A DNA stretch of 64,000 nt from positions 1-64,000 of the forward strand of contig NZ_LMMT01000010.1 in the NCBI RefSeq assembly GCF_001422365.1, read 5' to 3'. The position numbers and the translations under genes are program-made. Shown here one piece after another: positions 16,540-25,101 of the stretch. This DNA is from Pseudorhodoferax sp. Leaf265. GTDB taxonomy: Bacteria; Pseudomonadota; Gammaproteobacteria; Burkholderiales; Burkholderiaceae_C. Under the pieces are notes generated by a model. It was not told the origin of the DNA. It made no database searches and saw only the letters and a program-made list of their open reading frames with translations. Every line of letters begins with the position of its first letter. Position 1 is the first letter of the stretch.

Positions 16540-18784
16540 CCTCTGTCCTTCCCGACGGGTGGCCCCCGTCGTCGAGCCGCAGTGTGCGCAGGCGCAGGGC
16601 ATTCGCGATCACGCTCACGGACGAAAGCGCCATCGCCGCCGCCGCCACCACCGGCGACAGCAGCAGCCCGAGGAACGGGTAGAGCACACCGGCTGCCAAT
16701 GGAATGCCCGCGACGTTGTAGGCGAAGGAAAGCACCAGGTTCTGCCGGATGTTGCGCATCGTCGCGCGCGACAGCGCCCGCGCCCGGACGATGCCCAGCA
16801 GGTCGCCATGGAGCAGGGTGATGCCCGCGCTTTCCATCGCCACATCGGTGCCCGTGCCCATCGCGATGCCGACCGTCGCCTGGGCGAGGGCTGGCGCATC
16901 GTTGACGCCGTCGCCGGCCATGGCCACGGTCCGCCCCTCGGCCTGCAGCCGCTGGACGACGGCGGCCTTGTCCTGCGGCAGCACGTCGGCCACGACTTCG
17001 TCGATGCCCAGCTGCCGGCCCACGGCGTCGGCAGTGGTCTTGCCGTCGCCCGTCAGCATGACGATGCGCATGCCGATGGCCTTCAGTTCCTGCAGCGCCT
17101 GCGGCGTGGTCTTCTTGACGGGGTCGGCGATGGCGACGAAGCCCGCCAGCCGGCCGCCGAGGCCGACGAAGATCACCGTGGCCGCGGCGCGCCGTTGCTG
17201 CTCGGCCGCGGCGTCGAGCGCCGCGGTGTCGATGCCCTGTTCGGCCAGGAACCGTGCGCTGCCGCAAACCACATCCACCCCTTCCACCGTACCCACCACG
17301 CCCTTGCCCACGGGGGAGTCGAACCCGGACACCGGGGACAAGGCGAGCTTGCGCTCCTGCGCGGCCGCCACGATGGCCAAGGCGAGCGGGTGTTCGCTGG
17401 CCCGCTCCACGCTGGCGAGCTTGTGGAGCACGTCCCCGGAGGAAAAGCCCGCCGTCGCCTCGATGTGGACCACCTTCGGCCGCCCCTCGGTCAATGTGCC
17501 GGTCTTGTCCACCACCAGCGTATCGACCTTCTCCATCTTCTCCAGCGCCTGCGCATCGCGGACCAGGATGCCGTGCTGGGCCCCCTTGCCGACCCCGACC
17601 ATGATGGACATCGGCGTTGCGAGCCCCAGCGCGCAGGGGCACGCGATGATGAGCACGGCCACCGAGGTCACGAGCGCGTAGCTGAAGGCCGGTGCCGGCC
17701 CCCACACCAGCCATGCAGCGAAGGTCAGCAGCGCCAGCAGGATCACCACCGGCACGAACCAGCCCGCGACCTGGTCGGCCATGCGCTGGATCGGCGCCCT
17801 GCTGCGCTGGGCCGCGGCCACCATGTGCACGATCTGCGCCAGCAGGGTGTCGGCGCCGACCCGCTCGGCACGCAGCACGAAGCCGCCGGTCTGGTTCATC
17901 GTGCCCGCCGTGAGCTTCGATCCGACCGACTTCGCGACGGGAAGGGGCTCGCCCGTCACCATCGACTCGTCGACGTTGCCCTTGCCTTCGGTCAGCTCGC
18001 CGTCCACGGGCACCTTCTCGCCCGGCCGCACGCGCAGCAGGTCGCCGACCTGGATCGCATCGACCTGCACCGTTTCGTCCGCGCCGGCGGCATTCAGCCT
18101 GACCGCCGTCCTGGGCGCAAGCCCGAGCAGCGCCTTGATCGCACCCGAGGTCTTCTCGCGCGCCCGCAGCTCCAGGACTTGGCCGAGCAGCACCAGCACC
18201 GTGATGACGGCGGCCGCTTCGAAGTACACGGCCACGGCACCGTCCTCACGCCGCAGAGCGGGGGGGAACAGCCCGGGCAGCAGCGTCGCGACGAGGCTGT
18301 ACAGCCAGGCCGCGCCCGTGCCCAGCGCGATGAGCGTGAACATGTTGAGGCTGCGGTTCCTGACCGAAGCCGCCCCCCGCGCGAAGAACGGCCATCCGGC
18401 CCAGAGCACCACGGGCGTCGCGAGCGCGAGCTGCACCCAGTTCGAGGCCTGCTGTGCGATGAGGTGGTGGATGTCGAAGACATGGCTCCCCATCTCGAGC
18501 GCGAACACCGGAGCGGTCAACACCGCGCCAATGCCCAGGCGCCGCTGCATGTCCCGCAGCTCGGGGCTGTCCCCCTCTCCCTCGGCCGCGATCAGCGGCT
18601 CCAGCGCCATGCCGCAGATGGGGCAGTTGCCCGGCCCCGCTTGCCGTACCTGCGGATGCATGGGACAGGTGTACGGGCCCCCAGGTTTCGCCGGCCCGGC
18701 CGCGGCCGCCTCGTGGTGGTGACCTGCAAGGCCATGGTGGCCGTGGCCTGGGTGGCCGCTGTGGGATGGGTTTGAGGTCTGCAT
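16520..18784 (-). CDS. Copper-translocating P1B-type ATPase
   Basis: Inner-membrane ATPase exporting Cu(I) or Ag(I) to the periplasm; 754 aa. The N-terminus is His-rich (residues about 8-24) and is followed by a heavy-metal-binding YHS-like domain (TCPMHPQV, then [10 protein letters not shown], 39-63) instead of HMA domains. Further motifs: TGEP (277-280), transmembrane metal site CPC (382-384), phosphorylated Asp426 in DKTGT, and GDGVND in the hinge. ATG 18784 is chosen (GGAG box); upstream in-frame sequence belongs to the divergent operon. It faces a copper operon across a 150-bp regulatory gap. CopF- and CopA-type ATPases share this architecture, so I give no symbol. Confidence 0.95.
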   Translation of the reverse strand: MQTSNPSHSGHPGHGHHGLAGHHHEAAAAGPAKPGGPYTCPMHPQVRQAGPGNCPICGMALEPLIAAEGEGDSPELRDMQRRLGIGAVLTAPVFALEMGSHVFDIHHLIAQQASNWVQLALATPVVLWAGWPFFARGAASVRNRSLNMFTLIALGTGAAWLYSLVATLLPGLFPPALRREDGAVAVYFEAAAVITVLVLLGQVLELRAREKTSGAIKALLGLAPRTAVRLNAAGADETVQVDAIQVGDLLRVRPGEKVPVDGELTEGKGNVDESMVTGEPLPVAKSVGSKLTAGTMNQTGGFVLRAERVGADTLLAQIVHMVAAAQRSRAPIQRMADQVAGWFVPVVILLALLTFAAWLVWGPAPAFSYALVTSVAVLIIACPCALGLATPMSIMVGVGKGAQHGILVRDAQALEKMEKVDTLVVDKTGTLTEGRPKVVHIEATAGFSSGDVLHKLASVERASEHPLALAIVAAAQERKLALSPVSGFDSPVGKGVVGTVEGVDVVCGSARFLAEQGIDTAALDAAAEQQRRAAATVIFVGLGGRLAGFVAIADPVKKTTPQALQELKAIGMRIVMLTGDGKTTADAVGRQLGIDEVVADVLPQDKAAVVQRLQAEGRTVAMAGDGVNDAPALAQATVGIAMGTGTDVAMESAGITLLHGDLLGIVRARALSRATMRNIRQNLVLSFAYNVAGIPLAAGVLYPFLGLLLSPVVAAAAMALSSVSVIANALRLRTLRLDDGGHPSGRTEVSGPAA

Positions 18785-18814
18785 GACGGGCTCCGGATGC
18801 GCCAGTCTGGCCCC

Positions 18815-18833
18815 TGACATCGCCGCAATGTCA
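18815..18833. promoter_or_regulatory. Inverted repeat upstream of the copper ATPase
   Basis: TGACAT (18815-18820) and ATGTCA (18828-18833) form a perfect dyad with a 7-bp centre, 30-50 bp before the ATPase start. A TTGACA -35-like hexamer (minus strand, 18829-18834) overlaps it. The half-site resembles CusR/CopR-type TGACA elements. Which regulator binds is unknown. Confidence 0.4.
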
Positions 18834-18852
18834 AGGCGCGCCACGGGCCCCA

Positions 18853-18883
18853 TTGACCTTCTCCCCATGGCAAGGTTTAGCAT
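18853..18883 (+). promoter_or_regulatory. CueR/MerR-type promoter of the copper operon
   Basis: A -35 hexamer TTGACC (18853-18858) and a -10 hexamer TAGCAT (18878-18883) are separated by 19 bp, the over-long spacer typical of MerR-family promoters. Within it lies a 21-bp dyad, ACCTT (18856-18860) to AAGGT (18872-18876), with the ends and length of CueR boxes. The -10 overlaps the first plausible ATG at 18882, so transcription should start downstream of it and translation must use a later start. No cueR gene lies in the window. Confidence 0.65.
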
Positions 18884-18935
18884 GGCGGACATTCGTGAAT
18901 CGACGGACGGAATTCCCGCCCGTCGCCCCAAGCCT

Positions 18936-19331
18936 GTGAAACTGCTGCGTATCTGGCTGCTCGTGCTGCTCGCCGTGTTGCTCCCCGTCCGGGGCGCGAT
19001 GGCGGCGGCCATGGCCTGCCCGCCGCCTGCAAGCGCCGCGGCGCAGCAGCTCGGCGCACCGGCCGGGGACCATGGGCACGGCAGCCATGGGCACGACGAG
19101 GCCGGGCATTCCCACGGTGGTGACCACGCGGCAGCCGACCCTGCGCATGCGGCAGGCCCCGCCGACAAGTGCAACATGTGCTCGGCGTCGTGCGCCACAC
19201 CGCCGGTGCCGAGCGCAGCAGGGGGCCTCGCCGCCCCCCTCGACCTGGCCTCGGCCCCCTTCCCCGATCTCCCGGCCCCGGCCCCGACCTTCCTGTCGGA
19301 CGGCCAGGAGCGCCCTCCACGAACCATCTGA
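18936..19331 (+). CDS. His/Cys-rich secreted copper-associated protein (CopL-like)
   Basis: A 131-residue protein beginning [17 protein letters not shown], a clear signal peptide. The mature part contains many His-Gly-His repeats ([21 protein letters not shown]), in pieces [10 protein letters not shown] and HSHGGDH, and a Cys cluster [12 protein letters not shown]. This resembles CopL/DUF2946-type proteins of copper operons, which may bind copper or set operon expression. GTG 18936 is chosen because the upstream ATG codons lie in or before the CueR-type promoter; an ATG at 18882 is the alternative and has an AAGG box. First gene of the operon. Confidence 0.65.
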   Translation: MKLLRIWLLVLLAVLLPVRGAMAAAMACPPPASAAAQQLGAPAGDHGHGSHGHDEAGHSHGGDHAAADPAHAAGPADKCNMCSASCATPPVPSAAGGLAAPLDLASAPFPDLPAPAPTFLSDGQERPPRTI

Positions 19332-19434
19332 CCCACGAGGCCTCCGCGGGAGGCCCGATGGGGCTCGTGCGTCCGCTGCGCGAACGCATGGGCGTCTCTG
19401 GCATGCCGCCAGTTCTCTCACATGGTTCCGAACG

Positions 19435-19758
19435 ATGAACAGACTTTCCCTGCGGGCCGCACCGGTGCTGGTGCTGTGCCTGCCGCTGGGCGCATTCGCC
19501 CTGTCCGAGGGCGCGCGCCCCGATGACCCCGCCGCCGCCGCGCCGGCCCTGCGCCATGCATCGGCCTTCTCCGACTACAAACCCTGGCAGGAGATCCGGC
19601 CCGGCAACTGGCGCCAGCTCAACGACCAGCTCGTCGCCCCCGCCGCAGGCCGGGCCGGCGGGCACGGCGCCCACGCCATGCCCGCGTCGCCCCAGGGTGC
19701 AGCCAGCCACCCGCCCCCCGCGGCGGCGGGCCACCCCATGCACGGGGGCCGACCATGA
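19435..19758 (+). CDS. Small secreted protein of the copper operon
   Basis: A 107-residue protein with an N-terminal signal sequence (RLSLRAAPVLVLCLPLGAFA). The conserved-looking segment FSDYKPWQEIRPGNWRQLND is followed by a flexible tail with His, Met and Pro (GHGAHAMP, HPMHGG). I recognise no named domain. Position between the CopL-like gene and the TolC-like gene, with a 4-bp overlap to the latter (ATGA), shows it is part of the operon. A periplasmic copper chaperone or a partner of the efflux channel is possible, but this is inference. Confidence 0.7.
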   Translation: MNRLSLRAAPVLVLCLPLGAFALSEGARPDDPAAAAPALRHASAFSDYKPWQEIRPGNWRQLNDQLVAPAAGRAGGHGAHAMPASPQGAASHPPPAAAGHPMHGGRP

Positions 19759-21161
19759 TGCGCGCCACGGTCGCGGCCCTGGCCGCATCGGTGCTGGCCG
19801 GTTGTGCCGCGTTCTCGCCCGACGGTGGCATGGACCGGGTGTCCGCGCTCACCAAGGAGCGTACCGGACAGGGCATCGCGCCGCAGCGGTCTGCGCAGGA
19901 CGCCGGCCAGGCCCGTGCCCGCGTGGCAGAACTCCTCGCGCAGCCCCTCACGCCAGACGCGGCGGTCGAACTGGCCCTGCTGAACAACCGCGGATTGCAG
20001 GCCAGCTTCAGCCAGTTGGGCATCGCCGAAGCGGACCTCGTCCAGGCCGGCCGGCTGCGCAATCCGGTGTTCGGCTTCGGCCGCATGGCGCTGGGCGGCG
20101 GCGCCGCCGAGATCGAACGCTCGGTCATGTTCGACCTGCTGGGCCTGCTGACCATGCCGGCCGCGACCAAGGTGCAGCAGCGCCACTTCGAAGAGGCGCA
20201 GGTCCTGGCCGCGGCGCAGGCCGTGGGCCTGGCCGCCGACACGCGGCGTGCCTACTTCGGTGCCGTCGCCGCACAGGAGACGGTCAACTACCTGCGCCAG
20301 GTCAAGGAGGCGGCCGATGTCTCCAACGAGCTGGCCCGGCGCATGCTGCAGGCGGGCAACTTCAACAAGCTGGCCCAGATGCGCGAGCAGGCCTTCTATG
20401 CCGACGCCACGGCCGGGCTCGCCCGGGCCCAGCAGCAGGCCGTGGCCGAGCGCGAGCGCCTGACCCGCCTGCTGGGGCTGTCGGGCGACCAACTGGACTA
20501 CACCCTGCCGGAACGCCTGCCGGCCCTGCCCCCACAGCCGACCACACCGCACAACGCCGAGCAGACGGCCATCGCGACGCGCCTGGACATCCTGATGGCC
20601 AGGCGGGCCACGGAGGCGACCGCCAGCGCGCTCGGGCTCACGCACGCCACGCGCTTCATCGACGGCCTGGAGGTCGGATACCAAAACAAGAGCGAGACCG
20701 GCGCGCGCCGGCAGAACGGCTACGAGATCGAACTGCCCATCCCCTTGTTCGACTTCGGCACCGCGCGCTCCGCGCGCGCCGAGGCGACCTACATGCAGTC
20801 CGTGCACCGCCTGGCCGCCGTGGCCGTGAACGCGCGCTCCGAAGTGCGGGAGTCCTACGCCGCCTACCGCACGGCCCATGACCTCGCGCGGCACTACCGC
20901 GACGAGGTGGTCCCGCTGCGCAAGCGCATCTCCGAGGAAAACCTGCTGCGCTACAACGGCATGCTGATCGGCGTGTTCGAGCTGCTGGCCGACGCGCGCG
21001 AGCAGGTCCGGGGCGTCACGGACTACGTGCAGGCCTTGCGCGATTTCTGGATCGCCCAAACCGACCTGCAGACCGCACTGACCGGCCGCTCCCCCGGCGG
21101 CGCCCCCACCCCCGCGGCCTCCCCCGCAACAGCGGCAGGCGCACCGTCCGCCGGCCACTGA
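19755..21161 (+). CDS. TolC-family outer-membrane lipoprotein
   Basis: A 468-residue outer-membrane efflux protein. The lipobox is VLAGC (Cys at about 16), so it is lipid-anchored. Two long helical coiled-coil repeats typical of OEP/TolC follow (LNNRGLQASFSQLGIAEADL near 75 and the C-terminal half around SEVRESYAAYRTAHDLARHY). No inner-membrane RND or periplasmic adaptor gene accompanies it here. It may serve an efflux system elsewhere or play a copper-specific role, as similar TolC-like genes sit next to multicopper oxidases in other copper clusters. Two adjacent ATG starts are possible. Confidence 0.88.
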   Translation: MMRATVAALAASVLAGCAAFSPDGGMDRVSALTKERTGQGIAPQRSAQDAGQARARVAELLAQPLTPDAAVELALLNNRGLQASFSQLGIAEADLVQAGRLRNPVFGFGRMALGGGAAEIERSVMFDLLGLLTMPAATKVQQRHFEEAQVLAAAQAVGLAADTRRAYFGAVAAQETVNYLRQVKEAADVSNELARRMLQAGNFNKLAQMREQAFYADATAGLARAQQQAVAERERLTRLLGLSGDQLDYTLPERLPALPPQPTTPHNAEQTAIATRLDILMARRATEATASALGLTHATRFIDGLEVGYQNKSETGARRQNGYEIELPIPLFDFGTARSARAEATYMQSVHRLAAVAVNARSEVRESYAAYRTAHDLARHYRDEVVPLRKRISEENLLRYNGMLIGVFELLADAREQVRGVTDYVQALRDFWIAQTDLQTALTGRSPGGAPTPAASPATAAGAPSAGH

Positions 21162-21171
21162 AAGAGCCCAC

Positions 21172-22545
21172 ATGTCCAACCGCAGAAACTTCTTCAGGAC
21201 GGCAGGCGCCGTCGCCCTGGGTGCCACGACGGTCAGCCGCGTGGGCGCCGCATCCCTGCCCGAGGCCGTCTACCAGAGCTCGCCGGCCATGCAGCCGCCG
21301 CGCCCGCCCGACACGGGCCGGCCGTTCAACCCGGTCGCCACGCTCAACGGCTGGAGCCTGCCCTGGCGCATGCACAACGGCGTCAAGGAATTCCACCTGG
21401 TCGCCGAGCCCGTGGTGCGCGAGTTCGCGCCCGGCATGAAGGCCAACCTGTGGGGCTACAACGGCAGCAGCCCCGGGCCGACCATCGAGGCCGTCGAGGG
21501 CGACCGGGTGCGCATCTTCGTCACCAACAAGCTGCCCGAACACACCACGGTGCACTGGCACGGCATCCTGCTGCCATCGGGCATGGACGGTGTGGGCGGC
21601 CTCACGCAGCCGCACATCCCGGTGGGCAAGACCTTCGTCTACGAGTTCACCCTGCTGCGCGCCGGCACCCACATGTACCACCCGCACGCCGACGAGATGA
21701 CGCAGATGGCCATGGGCATGATGGGCATGTTCGTCATCCACCCCAAGGACCCGCGGCAGATGCGGGTGGACCGCGACTTCGTGTTCCTGCTGGCTGCCTA
21801 CGACATCGAGCCCGGCGCGGCCACGCCGAAGACGGCCGAGATGACCGACTTCAACATGTGGACCTGGAACAGCCGCGTGTTCCCCGGCATCGACCCGCTG
21901 GTGTGCCGCACGGGCGACCGGGTGCGCGTGCGCGTGGGCAACCTCACCATGACCAACCACCCGATCCACATGCACGGGCCGCACTTCGTGGTCACGGGAA
22001 CGGACGGTGGCTGGGTGCCGCCCGCGGCGCGCTGGCCGGAGGTGACGACCGACATCGCCGTGGGACAGATGCGGGCCTTCGAGTTCGACGCGGTCGCCGG
22101 CGACTGGGCGATCCATTGCCACAAGTCGCACCACACGATGAATGCCATGGGCCACGACGTGCCCAACATGATCGGCGTGGACCACCGCGGCGTGGCCGAG
22201 CGCATCACCAAACTCGTGCCCGACTACATGGTCATGGGCGACAAGGGCATGGCGGACATGGGCGCGATGGAGATGCCGCTGCCGGACAACACGCTGCCCA
22301 TGATGACCGGCACCGGGCCCTTCGGCCCCCTCGAGATGGGCGGCATGTTCAGCGTCGTCAAGGTGCGCGACGAGGTGCGGCCGGGCGACTACAAGGAGCC
22401 TGCGCCCTACCAGCACCCGCCAGGCACTGTCGCCTACGAGTTCAAGGGCCAGGTCGAGCAACCCGCCCGCGCGCCGGCCCCCCAGGCGGACCGCAACACC
22501 ATGACCGTGCGCAAGCCCTCCGGCGGCGGCCACGCCCACCACTGA
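21172..22545 (+). CDS. Two-domain multicopper oxidase
   Basis: A Tat-type signal (NRRNFFRTAGAVALG) suggests folded export to the periplasm. Copper ligands: HWH at 128-130, HMYHPH at 167-172, HPIHMH at 263-268, HCH at 315-317 with His321 and Met326 completing a type 1/type 3 signature. The first and last ligand clusters are only about 190 residues apart, which fits two cupredoxin domains rather than the three of classical CopA/CueO. About 130 residues follow, including a Met-rich stretch (MGDKGMADMGAMEMP). Likely oxidises Cu(I) or a phenolic substrate for copper tolerance. 457 aa. Confidence 0.9.
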   Translation: MSNRRNFFRTAGAVALGATTVSRVGAASLPEAVYQSSPAMQPPRPPDTGRPFNPVATLNGWSLPWRMHNGVKEFHLVAEPVVREFAPGMKANLWGYNGSSPGPTIEAVEGDRVRIFVTNKLPEHTTVHWHGILLPSGMDGVGGLTQPHIPVGKTFVYEFTLLRAGTHMYHPHADEMTQMAMGMMGMFVIHPKDPRQMRVDRDFVFLLAAYDIEPGAATPKTAEMTDFNMWTWNSRVFPGIDPLVCRTGDRVRVRVGNLTMTNHPIHMHGPHFVVTGTDGGWVPPAARWPEVTTDIAVGQMRAFEFDAVAGDWAIHCHKSHHTMNAMGHDVPNMIGVDHRGVAERITKLVPDYMVMGDKGMADMGAMEMPLPDNTLPMMTGTGPFGPLEMGGMFSVVKVRDEVRPGDYKEPAPYQHPPGTVAYEFKGQVEQPARAPAPQADRNTMTVRKPSGGGHAHH

Positions 22546-22561
22546 CACCGAGGACCCCGAC

Positions 22562-23056
22562 ATGAACACCAGAATCACGCTGCTCGGCCTTGCCGCGCTG
22601 TTGGCCCACGCCGGCGCCCTCGCGCACGGCGCCGAGGACCACCCGGCCAAGGCCAGGACGTTCGACGCCTCCACGGTGGAGGACACCGCCTTCGGCCGCG
22701 CCGGCGATCCCGCCAAGGTGGTGCGGACCATCCAGGTCGCCATGGCCGACAGCATGCGCTTCACGCCCGCGGACATCACCGTCCGGCGGGGCGAGACGGT
22801 GAGGATCGTGGCCGCCAACAAGGGCCAGGTGCTGCACGAGATCGTCATCGGGACGCCCGGGGAACTCCGCAAGCACGCCGAGATGATGAAGAAGTTTCCC
22901 GGCATGGAACACGACGAGGCCTACATGGCCCACGTCAAGCCAGGCAGGCGCGGCGAGATCGTGTGGCAGTTCACCCAGGCCGGCGAGTTCGCGTTCGCCT
23001 GCCTGCTCCCCGGGCATTTCGAGGCCGGGATGGTTGGCAAGGTCACGGTCCGATGA
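22562..23056 (+). CDS. Cupredoxin-family copper-binding protein
   Basis: A 164-residue secreted cupredoxin. After a signal peptide (to about ALAHG), the mature domain shows the blue-copper pattern: VRRGETVRIVAANKGQVLHEIVIG gives one His ligand (in VLHE), and FACLLPGHFEAGM gives the Cys, His and Met ligands. It probably carries or buffers periplasmic copper for the neighbouring multicopper oxidase. GAGG box before ATG 22562. Its stop overlaps the next ATG (ATGA). Confidence 0.9.
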   Translation: MNTRITLLGLAALLAHAGALAHGAEDHPAKARTFDASTVEDTAFGRAGDPAKVVRTIQVAMADSMRFTPADITVRRGETVRIVAANKGQVLHEIVIGTPGELRKHAEMMKKFPGMEHDEAYMAHVKPGRRGEIVWQFTQAGEFAFACLLPGHFEAGMVGKVTVR

Positions 23057-23511
23057 AGCGCCGCCTCGTTCTGTCCGCCGCAGCGGCGGGCGCCGCGGCC
23101 CTGTCCCTGCCAGCCCGGGCCCAGGGGCCGCGGCCCAGGGTGCAGGCCTACAAGAGCTCGACCTGCGGCTGCTGTGGCGACTGGGTCGACCACCTGGAAG
23201 CCGCGGGCTTTGCGGTGAAGGTCATCGAGGTGGACGACACCTCGGCCACGCGCCGGCACCTCGGCATGCCGGCCGCATTCGGCAGCTGCCACACAGCCCT
23301 GGTCGACGGCTATGTGCTCGAAGGCCATGTGCCGGCGGCTGCGGTCAAGCGTCTGCTCGCGGCCAGGCCCAGGGCCCTGGGCCTGGCCGTGCCGGGCATG
23401 CCTGTGGGCTCGCCGGGCATGGAGACCGGAAGCCACAGTGACGCCTTCGACGTCCTGCTCATCGACAAGACCGGCCGCGCATCGGTCTTCGCGCACCATC
23501 CCCGCACCTGA
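23053..23511 (+). CDS. DUF411 metal-binding protein
   Basis: A 152-residue protein with a signal peptide (KRRLVLSAAAAGAAALSLPARA) and the DUF411 signature: the Cys motif SSTCGCCGDWVDHL near residue 37, then LGMPAAFGSCHTALVDGYVLEGHVPA. Members of this family occur in copper and silver clusters and are thought to bind metal through the CGCC motif; the exact activity is unknown. ATGA overlap with the cupredoxin gene indicates cotranslation. Confidence 0.88.
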   Translation: MKRRLVLSAAAAGAAALSLPARAQGPRPRVQAYKSSTCGCCGDWVDHLEAAGFAVKVIEVDDTSATRRHLGMPAAFGSCHTALVDGYVLEGHVPAAAVKRLLAARPRALGLAVPGMPVGSPGMETGSHSDAFDVLLIDKTGRASVFAHHPRT

Positions 23512-23520
23512 AAGACTCCC

Positions 23521-23856
23521 ATGACATTCACACACCTCCTGGCCGCGGCGGCCATCGCCTGCACCGCCATGGCCGCGCAGGCACAGCCCGCTCCGGCCGT
23601 CGGCCCCGACGCCCAGCAACCACCCGGCGCCGCGCCGCTGGTCGATGGCGAGGTCCGCAAGGTGGACCTGGAACAAGGCAAGCTCACGCTGCGCCACGGT
23701 CCCATCCCGAACCTGGACATGCCACCGATGTCCATGGTGTTCCGGGTGGCCGATCCGAAGATGCTGGACGCCGTCAAGCCAGGCGACAAGGTGCGGTTCA
23801 CGGCGGACAAGGTCGGCGGGACCTTCACCGTGACCTCACTGCGCGCCGCGGACTGA
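23521..23856 (+). CDS. CusF-like periplasmic copper-binding protein
   Basis: A 111-residue secreted protein with a CusF fold: DGEVRKVDLEQGKLTLRHGPIPNL then MPPMSMVFRVADPKMLDAVKPGDKVRF, in pieces RHGPIPNLDMPPMSMVF. The single His and the two Met residues match the Cu(I) ligands of CusF-type chaperones. Last gene of the copper operon. Its stop codon directly abuts the stop codon of the convergent acetate kinase gene, with no terminator visible between them. Confidence 0.9.
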   Translation: MTFTHLLAAAAIACTAMAAQAQPAPAVGPDAQQPPGAAPLVDGEVRKVDLEQGKLTLRHGPIPNLDMPPMSMVFRVADPKMLDAVKPGDKVRFTADKVGGTFTVTSLRAAD

Positions 23857-25101
23857 TCAGGCCTGCAACGCCGCCACGCGCACCGTGTGGCGCGCGATCA
23901 TGCTTTCCTCGTCGGTGGCGATGCGCAGGCACAGCACGCGCGAACCGGCGGCGCTGAGCAGCTGGTCCTGCGCGGTGTTGCGCCCCTCGTCCATCGCCAC
24001 GCCCAGCCAGCCCAGGCCCTGCATGACCTCGCGCCGAACGCGTTGCGAGTTCTCGCCGATGCCGCCCGTGAACACCAGCGCGTCCAGGCCCTGCAGCGTG
24101 GCGGCCAGCATGCCGATCTCGCGCCGGACCGCGGCCACGAAGTAGCCGATCGCCTGCTCGGCCACGGGCGTGCCCGCCGCCTCCAGCGTGCGCATGTCGT
24201 TCGACAGCCCGCCCGACAAGGCCTTGAGGCCGGACTGCTGGTACAGCAGCTGCGACAGGTCCGCCACCGGCATCTTCCGCTGCTCCATGAGGTACAGCAG
24301 CACGCCCGGGTCGATGCGGCCGCAGCGCGTGCCCATGGGCAGGCCATCCAGCACCGAGAAGCCCATGGTGGCGGCCACCGAGCGGCCCTGGCGCAGGCCG
24401 CACAGCGAGGCGCCATTGCCCAGGTGGGCGACGACCACACGGCCCAGCGCCTCGCCCGGGTCGAGCGCGCGCAACCGGCCGGCGATGAACTCGTACGACA
24501 GCCCATGGAAGCCGTAGCGCCGCACGCCCTCGGCGTGAAAGTTGCGCGGCAGCGCGAAGGCGTCCTCGTTGAAGCCCAGGCCGCGGTGGAAGCCCGTGTC
24601 GAAGCAGGCCACCTGCGGCACGTCGCCGAAGCTCGCGCGCGCGGCCGCGATGCCAGCCAGGTTGTGCGGCTGGTGCAGGCGCGCCAGCGGCACCAGCGCC
24701 TGCAGCTGCGCGAGGACGGCTTCGTCGATCAGCACCGGCTCGCCGAAATCGGGGCCGCCGTGCACGACGCGGTGGCCCACGGCCGCCACGCGCAGGCCGC
24801 GCTGGTGCTCGGCCAGCCAGGCGATGGTCCAGGTCAGTGCGTCCCGGTGGTCGGCTGGCTGCTCGACGCCGCTGTGCCAGCGGTGGCGCGCGAGCACGCC
24901 GCCATCGGCATCGCGCACCTGGAAGCCGGCCTGCGCGCCCAGGCCGTCGATCTCGCCGGACAGGCGCAACGCCAGGCCCGGCAGTTCGAACAGCGCGAAC
25001 TTGATGGACGAGGAGCCCGCGTTGAGCGTCAGCAGCACCTCGGTGCCAGCGCCCGCGGCCGGCCCCACCGGGACCGCACGGAACAGTGCAGCCTCGCTCA
25101 T
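23857..25101 (-). CDS. ackA: Acetate/propionate kinase
   Basis: Interconverts acyl-phosphate plus ADP with carboxylate plus ATP. 414 aa. The N-terminal phosphate-binding signature LTLNAGSSSIKFALFE is at about 23-38. Further motifs: HRVVHGGPDFGEPVLI, HLGNGASLCGL and TMGFSVLDGLPMGTRCGRIDPG, and VFTGGIGENS near the C-terminus. The start overlaps the upstream MaoC-Pta gene stop by 4 bp, so kinase and phosphotransacylase are made together. It completes an acyl-CoA to acyl-phosphate to ATP path. Substrate chain length cannot be told from sequence. Confidence 0.95.
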   Translation of the reverse strand: MSEAALFRAVPVGPAAGAGTEVLLTLNAGSSSIKFALFELPGLALRLSGEIDGLGAQAGFQVRDADGGVLARHRWHSGVEQPADHRDALTWTIAWLAEHQRGLRVAAVGHRVVHGGPDFGEPVLIDEAVLAQLQALVPLARLHQPHNLAGIAAARASFGDVPQVACFDTGFHRGLGFNEDAFALPRNFHAEGVRRYGFHGLSYEFIAGRLRALDPGEALGRVVVAHLGNGASLCGLRQGRSVAATMGFSVLDGLPMGTRCGRIDPGVLLYLMEQRKMPVADLSQLLYQQSGLKALSGGLSNDMRTLEAAGTPVAEQAIGYFVAAVRREIGMLAATLQGLDALVFTGGIGENSQRVRREVMQGLGWLGVAMDEGRNTAQDQLLSAAGSRVLCLRIATDEESMIARHTVRVAALQA

